Of a stretch of 64,000 nt of DNA, positions 9,712 through 20,692 are shown piece by piece; position 1 is the stretch's first letter; every line of letters begins with the position of its first letter. The DNA comes from an uncultured Prochlorococcus sp. Its GTDB lineage: Bacteria > Cyanobacteriota > Cyanobacteriia > PCC-6307 > Cyanobiaceae. Location: the NCBI RefSeq assembly GCF_902522795.1, contig NZ_CABYWZ010000003.1:34309-98308 (forward strand), given 5' to 3'. The notes beneath the pieces were generated by a model, which ran no database searches, had not been told where the DNA came from, and saw only the letters and a list, made by a program, of their open reading frames with translations. The position numbers and the translations under genes are program-made.

Positions 9712-11235
9712 TTAAGGTCTGCGCCAGAAAATATTATCTTTTGAAATTAATTGATCAGACTCAGGAGGTCCCCACGTCATGGATTCATAATTATAAATAG
9801 GTAACTTCCAAGGAGAGTTATCCATCAATTCTATTAATGGGGTATAAAGTTTCCAGGCTGCCTCTACTTCATCACTTCGAGTAAATAAGGTTGGGTCTGA
9901 AAGCATTGCATCTGCTAATAATCTTACATAGCCTTCATCTGAGGGTTCTCCAAATGATTCATCATAAGAAAATTCCATCTCAACAGGTCTTGATTTCATT
10001 CCAGAACCAGGAGATTTTACCTCAAATTTGAAAGTAGCACCTTCATTTGGCTGAATTCTAAGGATAAGTTGATTTGGGGCAGGATTTATTATTGTTGATT
10101 CAAATAAATGAACAGGAACGTCTTTAAAAGTCAAGACTATTTCTCCAAGTCTTTTAGGTAGTCTTTTCCCTGTTCTTAAATAAAAAGGAACACCCTGCCA
10201 ACGCCAGTTATCAACGAAAACTTTTGTAGCAATATAAGTTTCTGTTGTGCTATTACAATCAACACCATCTTCCTGCCTATATCCTTTGAGTCGATTTGAG
10301 ATATTTCCTCCCTCTCCATATTGACCTCTTATGCAACTATTCCACGGTTCGTTTTCGTCAGCAAGTTTTGAAGCTTGAAGAACCTTAGCTTTTTCATTTC
10401 TTATTGCTTCTGGTTCAAACTTTCCAGGAGGTTCCATTGCAGTAACAGCTAGCATTTGAGTCATATGATTTTGAAGCATATCTCTTAAAGCACCAGAACT
10501 TTCGTAATAACCTGCTCTATCTTCAACACCCACTGTTTCAGATGAAGTAATTTGAACACTTGATATATAATTTCTGTTCCAGATTGGTTCAAAAATAGTG
10601 TTAGCAAACCTCAAAACAAGAATATTCTGAACTGTCTCTTTACCTAAATAATGATCAATCCTATAAATCTGACTTTCTTCAGCACAACTTTGAACGATCT
10701 TGTTCAATTTTTTTGCGCTTGAATAATCTCTTCCAAAAGGTTTTTCAATCACTAAACGACTTTTCTTAGGGTCACATAAAAGCCCAGCTGCTTTAAGAGC
10801 TTTACATCCACTTGCATAAAAATTCGGAGATACTGATAAATAAAATGTTCTATTACCATGAGTAGCTTGTGTTTTATCAATTTCATTTAATCTTTTAGAA
10901 AGCCTTACGACATGATCACTTTGTTGTAAGTTAACTGGTTCATAGAAAAGATAATTAGAAAATTGTTCCCACTCCTTTTCTTTACCAGATATTTGATTTG
11001 ATAGCTTTACTTTCATCTTTTCTCTAAACTCATTATCAGTCCAAGGTCTTCTCGCACAACCAACTATTCCAAATTCACTTGGGATTCTTCGTTGCAAATA
11101 GAGTTCAAATAAGGCTGGTATTAATTTTCTATGAGTAAGGTCTCCACTCGCACCAAATATTACTAAGCATTGTGGAGAAATGACTCTTTCCTGCCGTAAA
11201 CCTAATCTTAGAGGATTACTTAAAGTTGAAGGCAT
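9712..11235 (-). CDS. zwf: Glucose-6-phosphate 1-dehydrogenase
   Basis: Entry enzyme of the oxidative pentose phosphate pathway: glucose-6-phosphate plus NADP gives 6-phosphogluconolactone and NADPH, the main night-time NADPH source in cyanobacteria. 507 residues, normal length. NADP-binding GASGDLTHRKL lies near residues 29-39, and the active-site signature RIDHYLGKE is present near residue 195. First gene of zwf-opcA-cobB; petH lies 110 bp upstream on the same strand, giving a block of NADPH-related genes. Confidence 0.97.
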   Translation of the reverse strand: MPSTLSNPLRLGLRQERVISPQCLVIFGASGDLTHRKLIPALFELYLQRRIPSEFGIVGCARRPWTDNEFREKMKVKLSNQISGKEKEWEQFSNYLFYEPVNLQQSDHVVRLSKRLNEIDKTQATHGNRTFYLSVSPNFYASGCKALKAAGLLCDPKKSRLVIEKPFGRDYSSAKKLNKIVQSCAEESQIYRIDHYLGKETVQNILVLRFANTIFEPIWNRNYISSVQITSSETVGVEDRAGYYESSGALRDMLQNHMTQMLAVTAMEPPGKFEPEAIRNEKAKVLQASKLADENEPWNSCIRGQYGEGGNISNRLKGYRQEDGVDCNSTTETYIATKVFVDNWRWQGVPFYLRTGKRLPKRLGEIVLTFKDVPVHLFESTIINPAPNQLILRIQPNEGATFKFEVKSPGSGMKSRPVEMEFSYDESFGEPSDEGYVRLLADAMLSDPTLFTRSDEVEAAWKLYTPLIELMDNSPWKLPIYNYESMTWGPPESDQLISKDNIFWRRP

Positions 11236-11345
11236 ATTTTTAGTATTCTTTATTTAAAATCCTCTTTTTTTTGAATATTAGCTACATATTGTGTCTAAAC
11301 CAAAAAGTATTTATTATGTAAAAATTAAATCTAAATATAAATGAT

Positions 11346-12476
<1,131 letters not shown>

Positions 12477-12655
12477 TTAGATTTCTTTTATAAAAGATTA
12501 TCAATTTGTAGTTTAATTTGTAGTGATTTTACAAAAATGGTTACGTTTTGAGATCGGGATAAATAAAAGAAATTATTTTAATTTTTCAGTATTTTTTGTT
12601 TTTATCAGTATAGTTACACAGAAATAATTTTTTATCTAATTTAAAAAATTTATTT

Positions 12656-13198
12656 ATGAATAATCCTCAAGAATCAGTAGATCATTCTAAAAGCAATGAT
12701 TACAGAACAATTGAGCAAACGATGGAAAAGCTTTCTGGCGGAACAAGAAGACTTGCAGCTCAACTTACAACCTCTGCGAGTCTAGATTCATTATGGGATG
12801 TTCTAACAGATTATGATCGACTAAATCTTTACATTCCAAATTTACTTTCAAGCAAAAAAATATATCAAAAGAATAATAATGTGCACCTTAAACAAGTGGG
12901 GGCTCAGGATTTTCTTGGTATGAAATTTTCTGCTGAGGTAACTATTGATTTATTCGAAGATAGGGAGCTTGGCCTTTTAAAATTCAATTTGATTAAAGGA
13001 GATTTCAGAAAATTTGAAGGAAGTTGGAAAATTCAAAATATTAAAAATACTTCCAAAAATTCATTAATTTACGATCTCACTGTTCAAGGATGTCAGTGGA
13101 TGCCAATCGGTATGATAGAAAAAAGACTAAAAAAAGATCTATCAGAAAATTTAATTGCCGTAGATAGACAAGCAAAAACCCTAATAAATTTAATTTAA
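12656..13198 (+). CDS. SRPBCC/START-type lipid-binding protein (COQ10/cyclase-like)
   Basis: 180 residues. The central part (about 30-170) resembles the polyketide cyclase/dehydrase (SRPBCC) fold found in COQ10-like and cyanobacterial proteins: a SLDSLWDVLTDYDRL segment, a central VGAQDFLGMKFSAEVTIDL strand region and a C-terminal long helix. Such proteins bind hydrophobic ligands; no ligand can be assigned. The 182-bp gap to divergent petH may hold promoters for both. It is followed by a tRNA-Glu gene on the opposite strand. Confidence 0.75.
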   Translation: MNNPQESVDHSKSNDYRTIEQTMEKLSGGTRRLAAQLTTSASLDSLWDVLTDYDRLNLYIPNLLSSKKIYQKNNNVHLKQVGAQDFLGMKFSAEVTIDLFEDRELGLLKFNLIKGDFRKFEGSWKIQNIKNTSKNSLIYDLTVQGCQWMPIGMIEKRLKKDLSENLIAVDRQAKTLINLI

Positions 13199-13208
13199 GT
13201 TTTTAAAA

Positions 13209-13281
13209 TAGCCCCAAGGGGATTCGAACCCCTGTCGCCTCCGTGAAAGGGAGGTGTCCTAGGCCTCTAGACGATGGGGCC
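13209..13281 (-). tRNA. trnE: tRNA-Glu (UUC)
   Basis: On the minus strand the sequence folds into a full cloverleaf of 73 nt. The acceptor stem begins GGCCCCA and closes with a G1-U72 pair and discriminator A, the anticodon TTC sits in a CCTTTCACG loop context, and the T arm is GGTTCGAATCC. CCA is not encoded. In phototrophs tRNA-Glu also supplies glutamate for 5-aminolevulinate, hence chlorophyll. Convergent with the SRPBCC gene, 10 bp from its stop. Confidence 0.97.
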
Positions 13282-13323
13282 AGGAAATTAGCATATACAG
13301 CTTATTAAAAATTAAGAGTAAAG

Positions 13324-14442
13324 CTAGCCTTTCGTCAAGTATTGTTGATCTTTATTTTGTCCTTGCCACACAGGAACAGTGAAATGAAAGCAAGAACCGA
13401 CGCCAACTTCAGATACAACCCATATTCTTCCCCCATGGACCTGTACTAGTCTCCTACATACAGATAGCCCTATCCCAAATCCTGAAGTTCCTTCAGATGT
13501 CTGTGGAAGCCTTACTCTATCAAGAAAAATTCTTTTTTGTTCGCTCAAAGGAATCCCTGCACCTTTGTCACAAATTGTTATTTCTACCCACTGATTTGTC
13601 TTGTGGATCATTGTAATTTTTATGGATCCAGAGTCTTTAGAAAATTTAATAGCATTTTCAATTAAATTTAAAAATACTTGCCTCATTCTTCTTTGATCAG
13701 CGAATACACTTGGTAGATCGGATGGGATGTCCGTATCAATTTCAATTTTTCTTAATCTCCAGAACTTTTCTAATTCGAGTATTACTTCAGCACTAATAGT
13801 ACCTAGTTCAATTTTTTGAGGATTAAATAAAGCTTCCCATTTTGTTGTTCCAACCTCTAAAAGATCCTGAGATAAGAGTTCAATCTCTTCTAACCTTCTT
13901 TTAATTACCTCTTGCAATTTTGTAATATCTATTTGTCCAAGTTTTTGACTTTGGACTGCCAAAGTAGCTGCAGTTAAGGGAGTTCTTAATTCATGTGCGA
14001 CCATTCTTAGTAATCTTTCCTGAGACTCTATTCTCTTTGTTAAAGTTTCATTCTCTTGTCTTAAAACAAGAAGTTCGTCTTCCAGAAGAAATTCTTTTTG
14101 AGTTCTTATTGAATCAATTTTGGATGGTTGCAAATTAATCCCTAGATTTTTTGTTAAGCCTTCCTGTGTCCATCTTGGCAACCACTTTTGCAACTGAGAA
14201 AATATATTACTTCCAGCAAATATTTGCTTTGGAGCTGGCGAAACCTTAATAAGAGCAGGGATAGCAACTAATCTATGTAATTCGAGTAATTCTGGCTGTT
14301 CTGTAGGCTCAGAAATCTGAAGAGATATCTCAAATTCACAATCATCTGACTCTAAATAAGCTATCAGAGACTTAATATCATTACTAGAGAGTTGATTTCT
14401 AGCTGCTACAAGTATTAATTTTAGCTCTTTTTTATCATTCAA
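13324..14442 (-). CDS. sasA: Circadian clock output histidine kinase SasA
   Basis: 372 residues. The N-terminal ~95 residues are the KaiB-like thioredoxin-fold domain by which SasA binds KaiC. A coiled-coil region precedes the HisKA box [10 protein letters not shown] with the phospho-acceptor His150. The ATPase domain has [10 protein letters not shown] (N box), DKGAGIP (G1) and GFGIGLSVC (G2). SasA phosphorylates RpaA, whose gene is not in this window. Prochlorococcus lacks kaiA, so SasA is an important clock output. The ATG at 14440-14442 lets the KaiB-like domain start at once. Confidence 0.95.
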   Translation of the reverse strand: MNDKKELKLILVAARNQLSSNDIKSLIAYLESDDCEFEISLQISEPTEQPELLELHRLVAIPALIKVSPAPKQIFAGSNIFSQLQKWLPRWTQEGLTKNLGINLQPSKIDSIRTQKEFLLEDELLVLRQENETLTKRIESQERLLRMVAHELRTPLTAATLAVQSQKLGQIDITKLQEVIKRRLEEIELLSQDLLEVGTTKWEALFNPQKIELGTISAEVILELEKFWRLRKIEIDTDIPSDLPSVFADQRRMRQVFLNLIENAIKFSKDSGSIKITMIHKTNQWVEITICDKGAGIPLSEQKRIFLDRVRLPQTSEGTSGFGIGLSVCRRLVQVHGGRIWVVSEVGVGSCFHFTVPVWQGQNKDQQYLTKG

Positions 14443-14547
14443 ATGATTTCCCCAGAAGTGTTGAAAAGCTGTTAATCCTTATAAACACCTTAAGATATTT
14501 AATTTTATTCTACAAATAAGCTATTAATAAATAGGACAAATTTATAA

Positions 14548-15087
14548 ATGGTTGTTATTAATCAACAGAAAAATCCTAATTTTGGAGCTAATCCTCCCGA
14601 AATTAGTTTAAATAACAATCTCAAAAGATGGTTTTCGAGAAATATTGGTTTGTGGCAATCTAATAGAACATATTTCCTTGATGAACCACAAAAAACTTAT
14701 AATTTAACTATGAATATAAACATACAAGCTATTGAGAGTAAAACAGAATGGGAGTCGCATTATAAATTCACTTGGTACCCGGAAAAAAAATATAATTTCT
14801 TTGACGAAAATCCCCAGTATGAGGAACAAGGCGAAATGCGAGCATTCCTAAAAGGTCATCAACTTTTCAGGGAAAATTTTTACTTAAGTAATGATGAAGG
14901 GATTTCAAATATTAAGCAAGTTGACGAACACGAGATGATTTTTGAATCTTCTTACAAAGATTGGTACATACTTGAACATACAAGACTTTTAGATTCGGAT
15001 AATTATAGATTTAGGGTTATATATTCTTGGAACAACAACAAACTAAAAATAGTAGAGAATCATCACGAAATAAAAATTATTAAGTAA
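14548..15087 (+). CDS. CpcS/CpeS-like lipocalin-fold protein (possible phycobilin lyase relative)
   Basis: 179 residues. The segment RWFSRNIGLWQSNRTYF (about 27-43) resembles the start of the CpcS/CpeS chromophore lyase barrel, in which a W-x-S-x-R-x-Y pattern begins strand A. The rest alternates hydrophobic and aromatic residues as expected for a beta barrel (HYKFTWYPEKKY, YRFRVIYSWNN). CpeS lyases attach bilins to phycobiliproteins; high-light Prochlorococcus keeps only a remnant phycoerythrin. The match is by pattern only and the protein could be another lipocalin. Divergent from sasA with a 105-bp gap. Confidence 0.55.
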   Translation: MVVINQQKNPNFGANPPEISLNNNLKRWFSRNIGLWQSNRTYFLDEPQKTYNLTMNINIQAIESKTEWESHYKFTWYPEKKYNFFDENPQYEEQGEMRAFLKGHQLFRENFYLSNDEGISNIKQVDEHEMIFESSYKDWYILEHTRLLDSDNYRFRVIYSWNNNKLKIVENHHEIKIIK

Positions 15088-15148
15088 GAAATTTTTTTAA
15101 TAAAAATCAAAATTCAAAATGTTATCTTGTATTAAATGTTGTTAGTTA

Positions 15149-15589
15149 ATGGGTCTTAAGTTTTATTCAAAAAGAATTCTCAAATTGGTTGGTATTTGCC
15201 TTATTTTACTTTCCCCAATTATTGAGATTAATACAATAAATAAAAAAATTAAAGCCGAAACAAAACTAACTGCTGCTTCTGAAAAAGATCTATTCCTATA
15301 TAGACAAATGGGCGCTTCTTATCTTTGTATAGCCTCAAAGGCTGAAGTGGATTTCAAAAAAGGTCTCGGCGTTGCTAGTGCTACTTTTGCGAACGTTATT
15401 GTTGGCAAACATGGTGGGGTTATTAAAGAATTAGGTAATGAAAGACAAGACGAAAAGAAATTATACAACGCAGGTACATTTCAAATTGTTGGAAGTGCAC
15501 TTAATATTTGTCCTGAAAGCATTCCAGATAAGGTAAAAAAAGATTATGAAAAAAGATTAAAGGAATTAGTAAAGGGAAACAAAAAATAA
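15149..15589 (+). CDS. Secreted small protein of a picocyanobacterial family, unknown function
   Basis: 146 residues with a basic N-terminus and a hydrophobic signal segment (about 10-28), so probably exported to the periplasm or lumen. The mature part has an LFLYRQMGASYLC segment, a KHGGVIKELG segment and a second cysteine in LNICPESIP; the two cysteines could form a disulfide. The C-terminus is lysine-rich. Relatives in Prochlorococcus have been labelled as phosphodiesterase precursors, but I see no catalytic motif supporting that. It ends 9 bp before the convergent prs stop. Confidence 0.75.
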   Translation: MGLKFYSKRILKLVGICLILLSPIIEINTINKKIKAETKLTAASEKDLFLYRQMGASYLCIASKAEVDFKKGLGVASATFANVIVGKHGGVIKELGNERQDEKKLYNAGTFQIVGSALNICPESIPDKVKKDYEKRLKELVKGNKK

Positions 15590-15598
15590 TTATCTTTA

Positions 15599-16594
15599 TT
15601 ATCTAAACATTGAACTAATGGAACTTTCTTCGTGGATTCTCCAAATAGCTTCACCCAGCATATTTGCAACAGAAAGAACTTTTAATTGAGGAAAATTATC
15701 CTTCACTATAACTGGTATGCTGTTAGTCACAATAACTTGTTCGAAAAGATTCTTAGTACTTAACCTTTCATAAGAAGGAGGGGAGAATACAGCATGTGAG
15801 GCACATGCGAATATTCTATTTGCTCCTTCTTTTTTTAGTAAATTAGCTCCAGAACAAATTGTGCCTCCCGTGTCTATCATGTCGTCTATAAGAATAGCTG
15901 TTTTACCTTTGACTTCACCAATAACTGTAAGACTTTCAGCAGTATTATGTGCAGATCTCCTTTTATCAATGATAGCCAACGGAGCATCCTTCATTAATTT
16001 TGCGAATGCTCTTGCTCTCGCTACTCCACCTACATCAGGAGAGACTACAACTATTTCTTCTAAATCTAAAGTTTCTAGATAATCAATTAATACAGGTGAA
16101 CCGTAAATATGATCGCATGGAATATCAAAATAGCCTTGTATTTGAGCCGAATGTAAGTCCATAGCAAGAACTCTATCGACTCCTGATTTTTCTAGTAAAT
16201 TAGCAGTTAGTTTTGCAGTTATAGACTCTCTTCCTGAGGTCTTTCTATCTGCTCTTGCATATCCAAAATAGGGAATTACAGCAGTTATTTGTCTTGCAGA
16301 CGCTCTCTTACATGCGTCCACCATTATCATAAGCTCCATTAAACTATCGTTTACAGGAGCGCATGTAGGTTGTATTAGGAAGACATCACAACCTCTAATA
16401 GATTGCTGAATCTGGACATAAAGTTCTCCATCTGCAAATCTTTTAGATATTAAAGGTACATTTTCAATTCCTAAATATGATGCAATTTCTTCAGCTAATT
16501 TAGGATTTGTTGTCCCACTTACTAACCTTAATCTGCTATTAGTTAGATTAAAGTTCGATTCTTTACTTTGCATTGCCGTGATAAAACTTGTCAC
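15599..16594 (-). CDS. prs: Ribose-phosphate pyrophosphokinase (PRPP synthase)
   Basis: Makes PRPP from ribose-5-phosphate and ATP for nucleotide, histidine and tryptophan synthesis. 331 residues, normal for class I. Visible motifs: FADGELYVQIQQSIRG near the N-terminus, the divalent-cation binding segment AMDLHSAQIQGYFDIPCDH, VVSPDVGGVARAR, and the PRPP loop ILIDDMIDTGGT. The ATG at 16592-16594 gives about 17 extra N-terminal residues before the conserved core (LRLVSGTTNPKLA); the next in-frame ATG is a possible alternative. Upstream is a 248-bp gap shared with divergent malQ. Confidence 0.97.
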   Translation of the reverse strand: MTSFITAMQSKESNFNLTNSRLRLVSGTTNPKLAEEIASYLGIENVPLISKRFADGELYVQIQQSIRGCDVFLIQPTCAPVNDSLMELMIMVDACKRASARQITAVIPYFGYARADRKTSGRESITAKLTANLLEKSGVDRVLAMDLHSAQIQGYFDIPCDHIYGSPVLIDYLETLDLEEIVVVSPDVGGVARARAFAKLMKDAPLAIIDKRRSAHNTAESLTVIGEVKGKTAILIDDMIDTGGTICSGANLLKKEGANRIFACASHAVFSPPSYERLSTKNLFEQVIVTNSIPVIVKDNFPQLKVLSVANMLGEAIWRIHEESSISSMFR

Positions 16595-16842
16595 GAAATT
16601 TACACCATAAAACTATATTCTTATCCTAGTCGTTAATGTGAATTTCGCAAAAGATAATAACTACATTTTTTCAAAGATCTCATCAATTAAGCCAAAAAAA
16701 TTTTTTAATAAAAATCAGGATTTATATTTATTGAGTCTTAAAAACTAGGAATAATATTTGTCAATTAAAAAAAATTTGTATATGGTTTATTTAGAGAATT
16801 AAAAACACTTTTAATTGTAAAGAATCAAAATATAATTAAAAC

Positions 16843-18363
16843 ATGCCTATAGAGTCAATTCTTGCAAAAAAATCATTAGGCGTACTTATGCATCCATCTT
16901 CTATTCCCGGAGGAAGGGTATGTGGAACTTTTGGAAGAGGTGCTAAAGGGTGGATAAATAAACTACATAAACATGGAATTGAGTACTGGCAATTTTTACC
17001 TCTTACACCTACTGACTCAACAGGTTCTCCATATAGTTCTCCATCTAGTTTTGCACTAAACCCATGGTTTTTGGATATAGATGATTTGATTGAGAAAGGT
17101 TTTATCCTAATTTCAAATAAAGATAATCTAGGTCCAACAAATCAGAATAATGATCATTTTGATTTTGATTTTGCGAATGATTTAACTACGAAATTAGGTC
17201 ACCTCCTTTTAGAAGGTTGGAGTTCACAATCTGAAGAAAGAAAAATTAATTTTAATGAATGGATCAGGAGTAATTCTTGGGTTGAAGATTATGCAACATT
17301 TGCTGTTATCAGAGAGGAATTTAATATGTTGCCTTGGTGGGAATGGCCTCAAAAATTTAAAATAAAAAATAACAAGTTCTTAAAATCTTGGATTAAGAAA
17401 AAAAGTGAAGAGATACTTATTAAAAAATTAATACAGTGGCATCTTGATGAGCAATGGCGCGATATTAAAAAATATGCAAAATCAAAAAATATTAAGCTAA
17501 TAGGAGATTTGCCTTTTTATGTCTCTAGGGACAGCGCCGACGTATGGAGTAATAAATCATTATTTTCAATTTTTAGAAATGGAGATTTAATTTTTCAGAG
17601 TGGTGTACCACCTGATTATTTTTCATCAACAGGACAATTATGGGGAACCCCAACTTACTTTTGGTCAAAACATAAGAGGACTAATTTCGATTGGTGGAGA
17701 AAAAGATTTCAAAGGCAATTTGAACTTGTGGACATATTAAGATTTGATCATTTCAGGGGGTTAGCAGGTTACTGGAGAGTTAATGGAAGTTCTAAAACAG
17801 CGATTATTGGGAAATGGATAAATTCTCCAGGTAGAACACTTTTAAATAAAGTAAAAAAGGATCTGGGGGCTGACTATCTGCCCATTATTGCGGAGGATCT
17901 GGGAGTAATAACCCCAGATGTTGAGAAATTAAGGAAAAAATTTGAACTACCTGGCATGAAAATATTACAATTCGCTTTTGATGGCAATGAAGATAATCCT
18001 TATTTACCCAAGAATATTGAAGGACGAAATTGGGTTGTTTATACAGGTACACACGACAACTCAACTTCTGTTTCTTGGTGGGAATATCTAGATAATGAAT
18101 CCAAAAAAAGAATAAAAGATGAGTACAAATTTTCAGGAAATCCTTCTTGGGATTTAATCGAACTTGGAATGGAAACAAATGCTAATCTCTTTATCGCTCC
18201 AATTCAAGATCTATTATCTCTGGACGATTCAAGTAGATTAAACACACCTGGTACAACAAAAGATAACTGGAAATGGAAATTAAATCGATCTTTAGAAGAA
18301 ATTGAAGATAATATAAAAATCTTTAGTGAGCTAGGAAATAATTTTGGTAGAACTCGAAAGTAG
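16843..18363 (+). CDS. malQ: 4-alpha-glucanotransferase (amylomaltase)
   Basis: GH77 enzyme that disproportionates alpha-1,4-glucans during glycogen breakdown. 506 residues. Family motifs in order: QFLPLTPTDSTGSPYS (sugar-binding loop), LIGDLPFYVSRDSADVW, ILRFDHFRGL with the nucleophile aspartate, PIIAEDLGVITPDV with the acid/base glutamate, and YTGTHDNSTSVSWW with the transition-state stabilising aspartate. All catalytic residues are present. Preceded by a 248-bp AT-rich gap shared with divergent prs, in which I see no RNA gene or ORF. Confidence 0.97.
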   Translation: MPIESILAKKSLGVLMHPSSIPGGRVCGTFGRGAKGWINKLHKHGIEYWQFLPLTPTDSTGSPYSSPSSFALNPWFLDIDDLIEKGFILISNKDNLGPTNQNNDHFDFDFANDLTTKLGHLLLEGWSSQSEERKINFNEWIRSNSWVEDYATFAVIREEFNMLPWWEWPQKFKIKNNKFLKSWIKKKSEEILIKKLIQWHLDEQWRDIKKYAKSKNIKLIGDLPFYVSRDSADVWSNKSLFSIFRNGDLIFQSGVPPDYFSSTGQLWGTPTYFWSKHKRTNFDWWRKRFQRQFELVDILRFDHFRGLAGYWRVNGSSKTAIIGKWINSPGRTLLNKVKKDLGADYLPIIAEDLGVITPDVEKLRKKFELPGMKILQFAFDGNEDNPYLPKNIEGRNWVVYTGTHDNSTSVSWWEYLDNESKKRIKDEYKFSGNPSWDLIELGMETNANLFIAPIQDLLSLDDSSRLNTPGTTKDNWKWKLNRSLEEIEDNIKIFSELGNNFGRTRK

Positions 18364-18376
18364 ACTTTATAATCAA

Positions 18377-18871
18377 TTATTTATTAATGATTTGATTTTC
18401 AATATCTTGAATCTCAATAACATTTACATTTAAAATAAGATATCTCTTTAATATAAATATAGTTAGAACTAATATAAAAAAATACAAAAGACTTCCTTGC
18501 CATGTATTGATAAGATCGAATTTCCTGAAAAGAAAATCATTTCCCTTTTTCTTTGAATTTTTTTTTTCTTTAACTGCTAAATTTAATAATGTATTTTTTT
18601 TTAATACTAAGCATTCCTCTAATTTAATTAATATAGATCTTATAAAAGGATACTCTGGTCTAATATTTTTATTATTATTTTCAATAGAGTTTATAATTCG
18701 TTCAGGAATTTTTGAATTGTTTGACAATTCTTGAATTGTAAGATTTTTTTGAATTCTTGCTTCTTTTACTAATTTTGCAATTTCTAAATATTGGTCAACC
18801 AATCCAGGAGTAAATTCTTTATTTTTTTCAGATTTTTTATTTAATAAAAAGAGATTTTTCAAAATATTCAT
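18377..18871 (-). CDS. RodZ-like helix-turn-helix membrane protein
   Basis: 164 residues. Residues about 28-75 form an HTH_25/RodZ-type helix-turn-helix (VKEARIQKNLTIQELSNNSK, then IPERIINSIENNN). A lysine-rich linker follows, then one membrane helix (about 130-148), so the topology is cytoplasmic HTH with the C-terminus outside. RodZ links MreB to the cell wall; this protein is short on the periplasmic side, so the role is inferred. An adenine-rich gap of about 100 bp separates it from the ABC1 kinase gene upstream. Confidence 0.72.
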   Translation of the reverse strand: MNILKNLFLLNKKSEKNKEFTPGLVDQYLEIAKLVKEARIQKNLTIQELSNNSKIPERIINSIENNNKNIRPEYPFIRSILIKLEECLVLKKNTLLNLAVKEKKNSKKKGNDFLFRKFDLINTWQGSLLYFFILVLTIFILKRYLILNVNVIEIQDIENQIINK

Positions 18872-18972
18872 TTAATGTTCCAAAAGCAAAATAATCCTTT
18901 TACTTCTCATTATTAAAACAATACTAATAAAATTGAAACTATAGGTAAGATTATTAGATATAAATATTCAAA

Positions 18973-20628
18973 TTAAACTGTAGAAATAATATTTTGCACC
19001 GCACTTTTTGCAATATTCAGAGGGCTAAAAGTATCTCTAATTAAAGCTAAGAGTTTTTTCGCATCAGTAAATTCTAATTTTTCATCTTTTATAAGACTTA
19101 AAAGAAGATTCTTCCTCACTTCGGATCCTTTTTTACTAACAAATAATTTCAATCCCGCGTTTGCAACTGGTATGAGGTCTGAATTAATATTCTCTGAATC
19201 TTTAAATAAAATATTTAACAAACTTTCAACTTTTTCTATTTGAATATTGCCTTTTTTATCAAAAACGACTTCTAAAAGAATTTCTAAAATCTCTTCAGAA
19301 TTATCAGTAAGTAGTTTTTTAGCAATATATGGATAAGCTATTTTTAAAATTTTAAATTCGGGATCTAACCTTAGTGCTAAACCTTCTTGACTAACAACGG
19401 CTCTTATTATTAAGGCAAACCTACTGGGAACTCTGAAAGGATAGGAATACATTAGTTTTGAGAATTTGTCAGTTACATTTTTAAGATTAAAATTACCAAC
19501 CTCAGCTCCAAAAGATCCTCCTAAAACTTCTTTTAATGGTTCAACAAGTTTTTTGAGATCTTGTTCTTTGGTTAAAAAACCTAATTTCTGGAAATCTTCT
19601 GCGAGAAGATAATATTCTTCGTTTATTATGTGAACAATTGCTTTAATAAGAGTAAGTCTATCTGAATTTGTAATAGTATCCATCATACCGAAATCAACAT
19701 AAGCTAAATTCCCAGAATCTGCATTTCCTCCTTTGAGAGCAAACATATTTCCTGGGTGTGGATCTGCATGAAAATATCCAAATTCAAATAATTGCTGCAG
19801 TCCACTTATGACACATGTTTTTATAAACGAAGCAGGTATTAAGTTATTTTCCTCTAGTAAAGCTCGGTCTCTTAACTTGACTCCATCAATCCAAGAAGTT
19901 GTGATTACCCTTTTGGATGAAAACTGTTTTTCTAATTTAGGAATAAAAATATTTGGGTTTTCTTTGAATAAATTTGCAAACCTCAAAGCATTTTCGGCCT
20001 CTTTTAGATAGTCAATTTCATTAAAAAGTGCCTTACCGAATTCATCTATTATTTCTCCAATTCCAACACCAATATTTAATGGCAAGAGTGGGGATAAAAA
20101 AGTTCCTAAAAATCTTAAGATTGCAATATCCCTTCTTATGAGAAAGTATAAATTTGGCCTCTGTACTTTCACAGCTAGATAAGAATTATTTATTTTTGCT
20201 TTATAAACTTGACCTAAGCTTGCTGAAGCAATAGGACTATCTGGAAACTCTTCAAATAATTCATTAGCAGGGGATCCAAGTTCCTCTTCAATTATTTTTA
20301 AAGCAATTTTTTGATCAAATGCTGGGAGATTATCTTGTAATTTTGTAAGCTCTGTAAGCCAATCTTGTCTAACAAGATCTGGTCTAGTTGAGAGTGCTTG
20401 GCCTAATTTGATAAAACAAGGTCCTAAATCAGTTATTACATCGAAAAGATATTTCGAGAGATTTTTTTGTATATTTTTATTTTTACTGTTACCTTGAAAA
20501 AGTATTCTTAAAAAAAGAAAAATAAAAGTTAAAAGGATATATAAAACTCTTGGGATAAAAATCCATGGTCTCAAAATCAACCAAAGAAAGTCATCTTTTG
20601 CTGAATATTTCGAATAAGATCTTTCCAT
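18973..20628 (-). CDS. ABC1/UbiB family atypical kinase
   Basis: 551 residues. The UbiB/ABC1 KxGQ motif is seen in CFIKLGQALSTRPDLV (about residues 74-89), followed by the alanine-rich ATP loop SASLGQVYKAKI, the lysine of LAVKVQRPN, FHADPHPGNMF (catalytic loop) and VDFGMMD (metal binding). Members support quinone or tocopherol metabolism in plastids and bacteria; the client here is unknown. Hydrophobic segments lie near the N-terminus (about 20-45). It is divergent from the decarboxylase gene, 64 bp away. Confidence 0.92.
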   Translation of the reverse strand: MERSYSKYSAKDDFLWLILRPWIFIPRVLYILLTFIFLFLRILFQGNSKNKNIQKNLSKYLFDVITDLGPCFIKLGQALSTRPDLVRQDWLTELTKLQDNLPAFDQKIALKIIEEELGSPANELFEEFPDSPIASASLGQVYKAKINNSYLAVKVQRPNLYFLIRRDIAILRFLGTFLSPLLPLNIGVGIGEIIDEFGKALFNEIDYLKEAENALRFANLFKENPNIFIPKLEKQFSSKRVITTSWIDGVKLRDRALLEENNLIPASFIKTCVISGLQQLFEFGYFHADPHPGNMFALKGGNADSGNLAYVDFGMMDTITNSDRLTLIKAIVHIINEEYYLLAEDFQKLGFLTKEQDLKKLVEPLKEVLGGSFGAEVGNFNLKNVTDKFSKLMYSYPFRVPSRFALIIRAVVSQEGLALRLDPEFKILKIAYPYIAKKLLTDNSEEILEILLEVVFDKKGNIQIEKVESLLNILFKDSENINSDLIPVANAGLKLFVSKKGSEVRKNLLLSLIKDEKLEFTDAKKLLALIRDTFSPLNIAKSAVQNIISTV

Positions 20629-20692
20629 TAAAATTATAAAATATTAAAAAAAATTATTACCTACTCCATTCTATATATGTCAATAATACTTT

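Noticed and set aside
12517..12535. TTTGTA-N7-TACAAA upstream of petH as an NtcA site
   Set aside because: NtcA sites need GTA-N8-TAC; the spacer here is 7.
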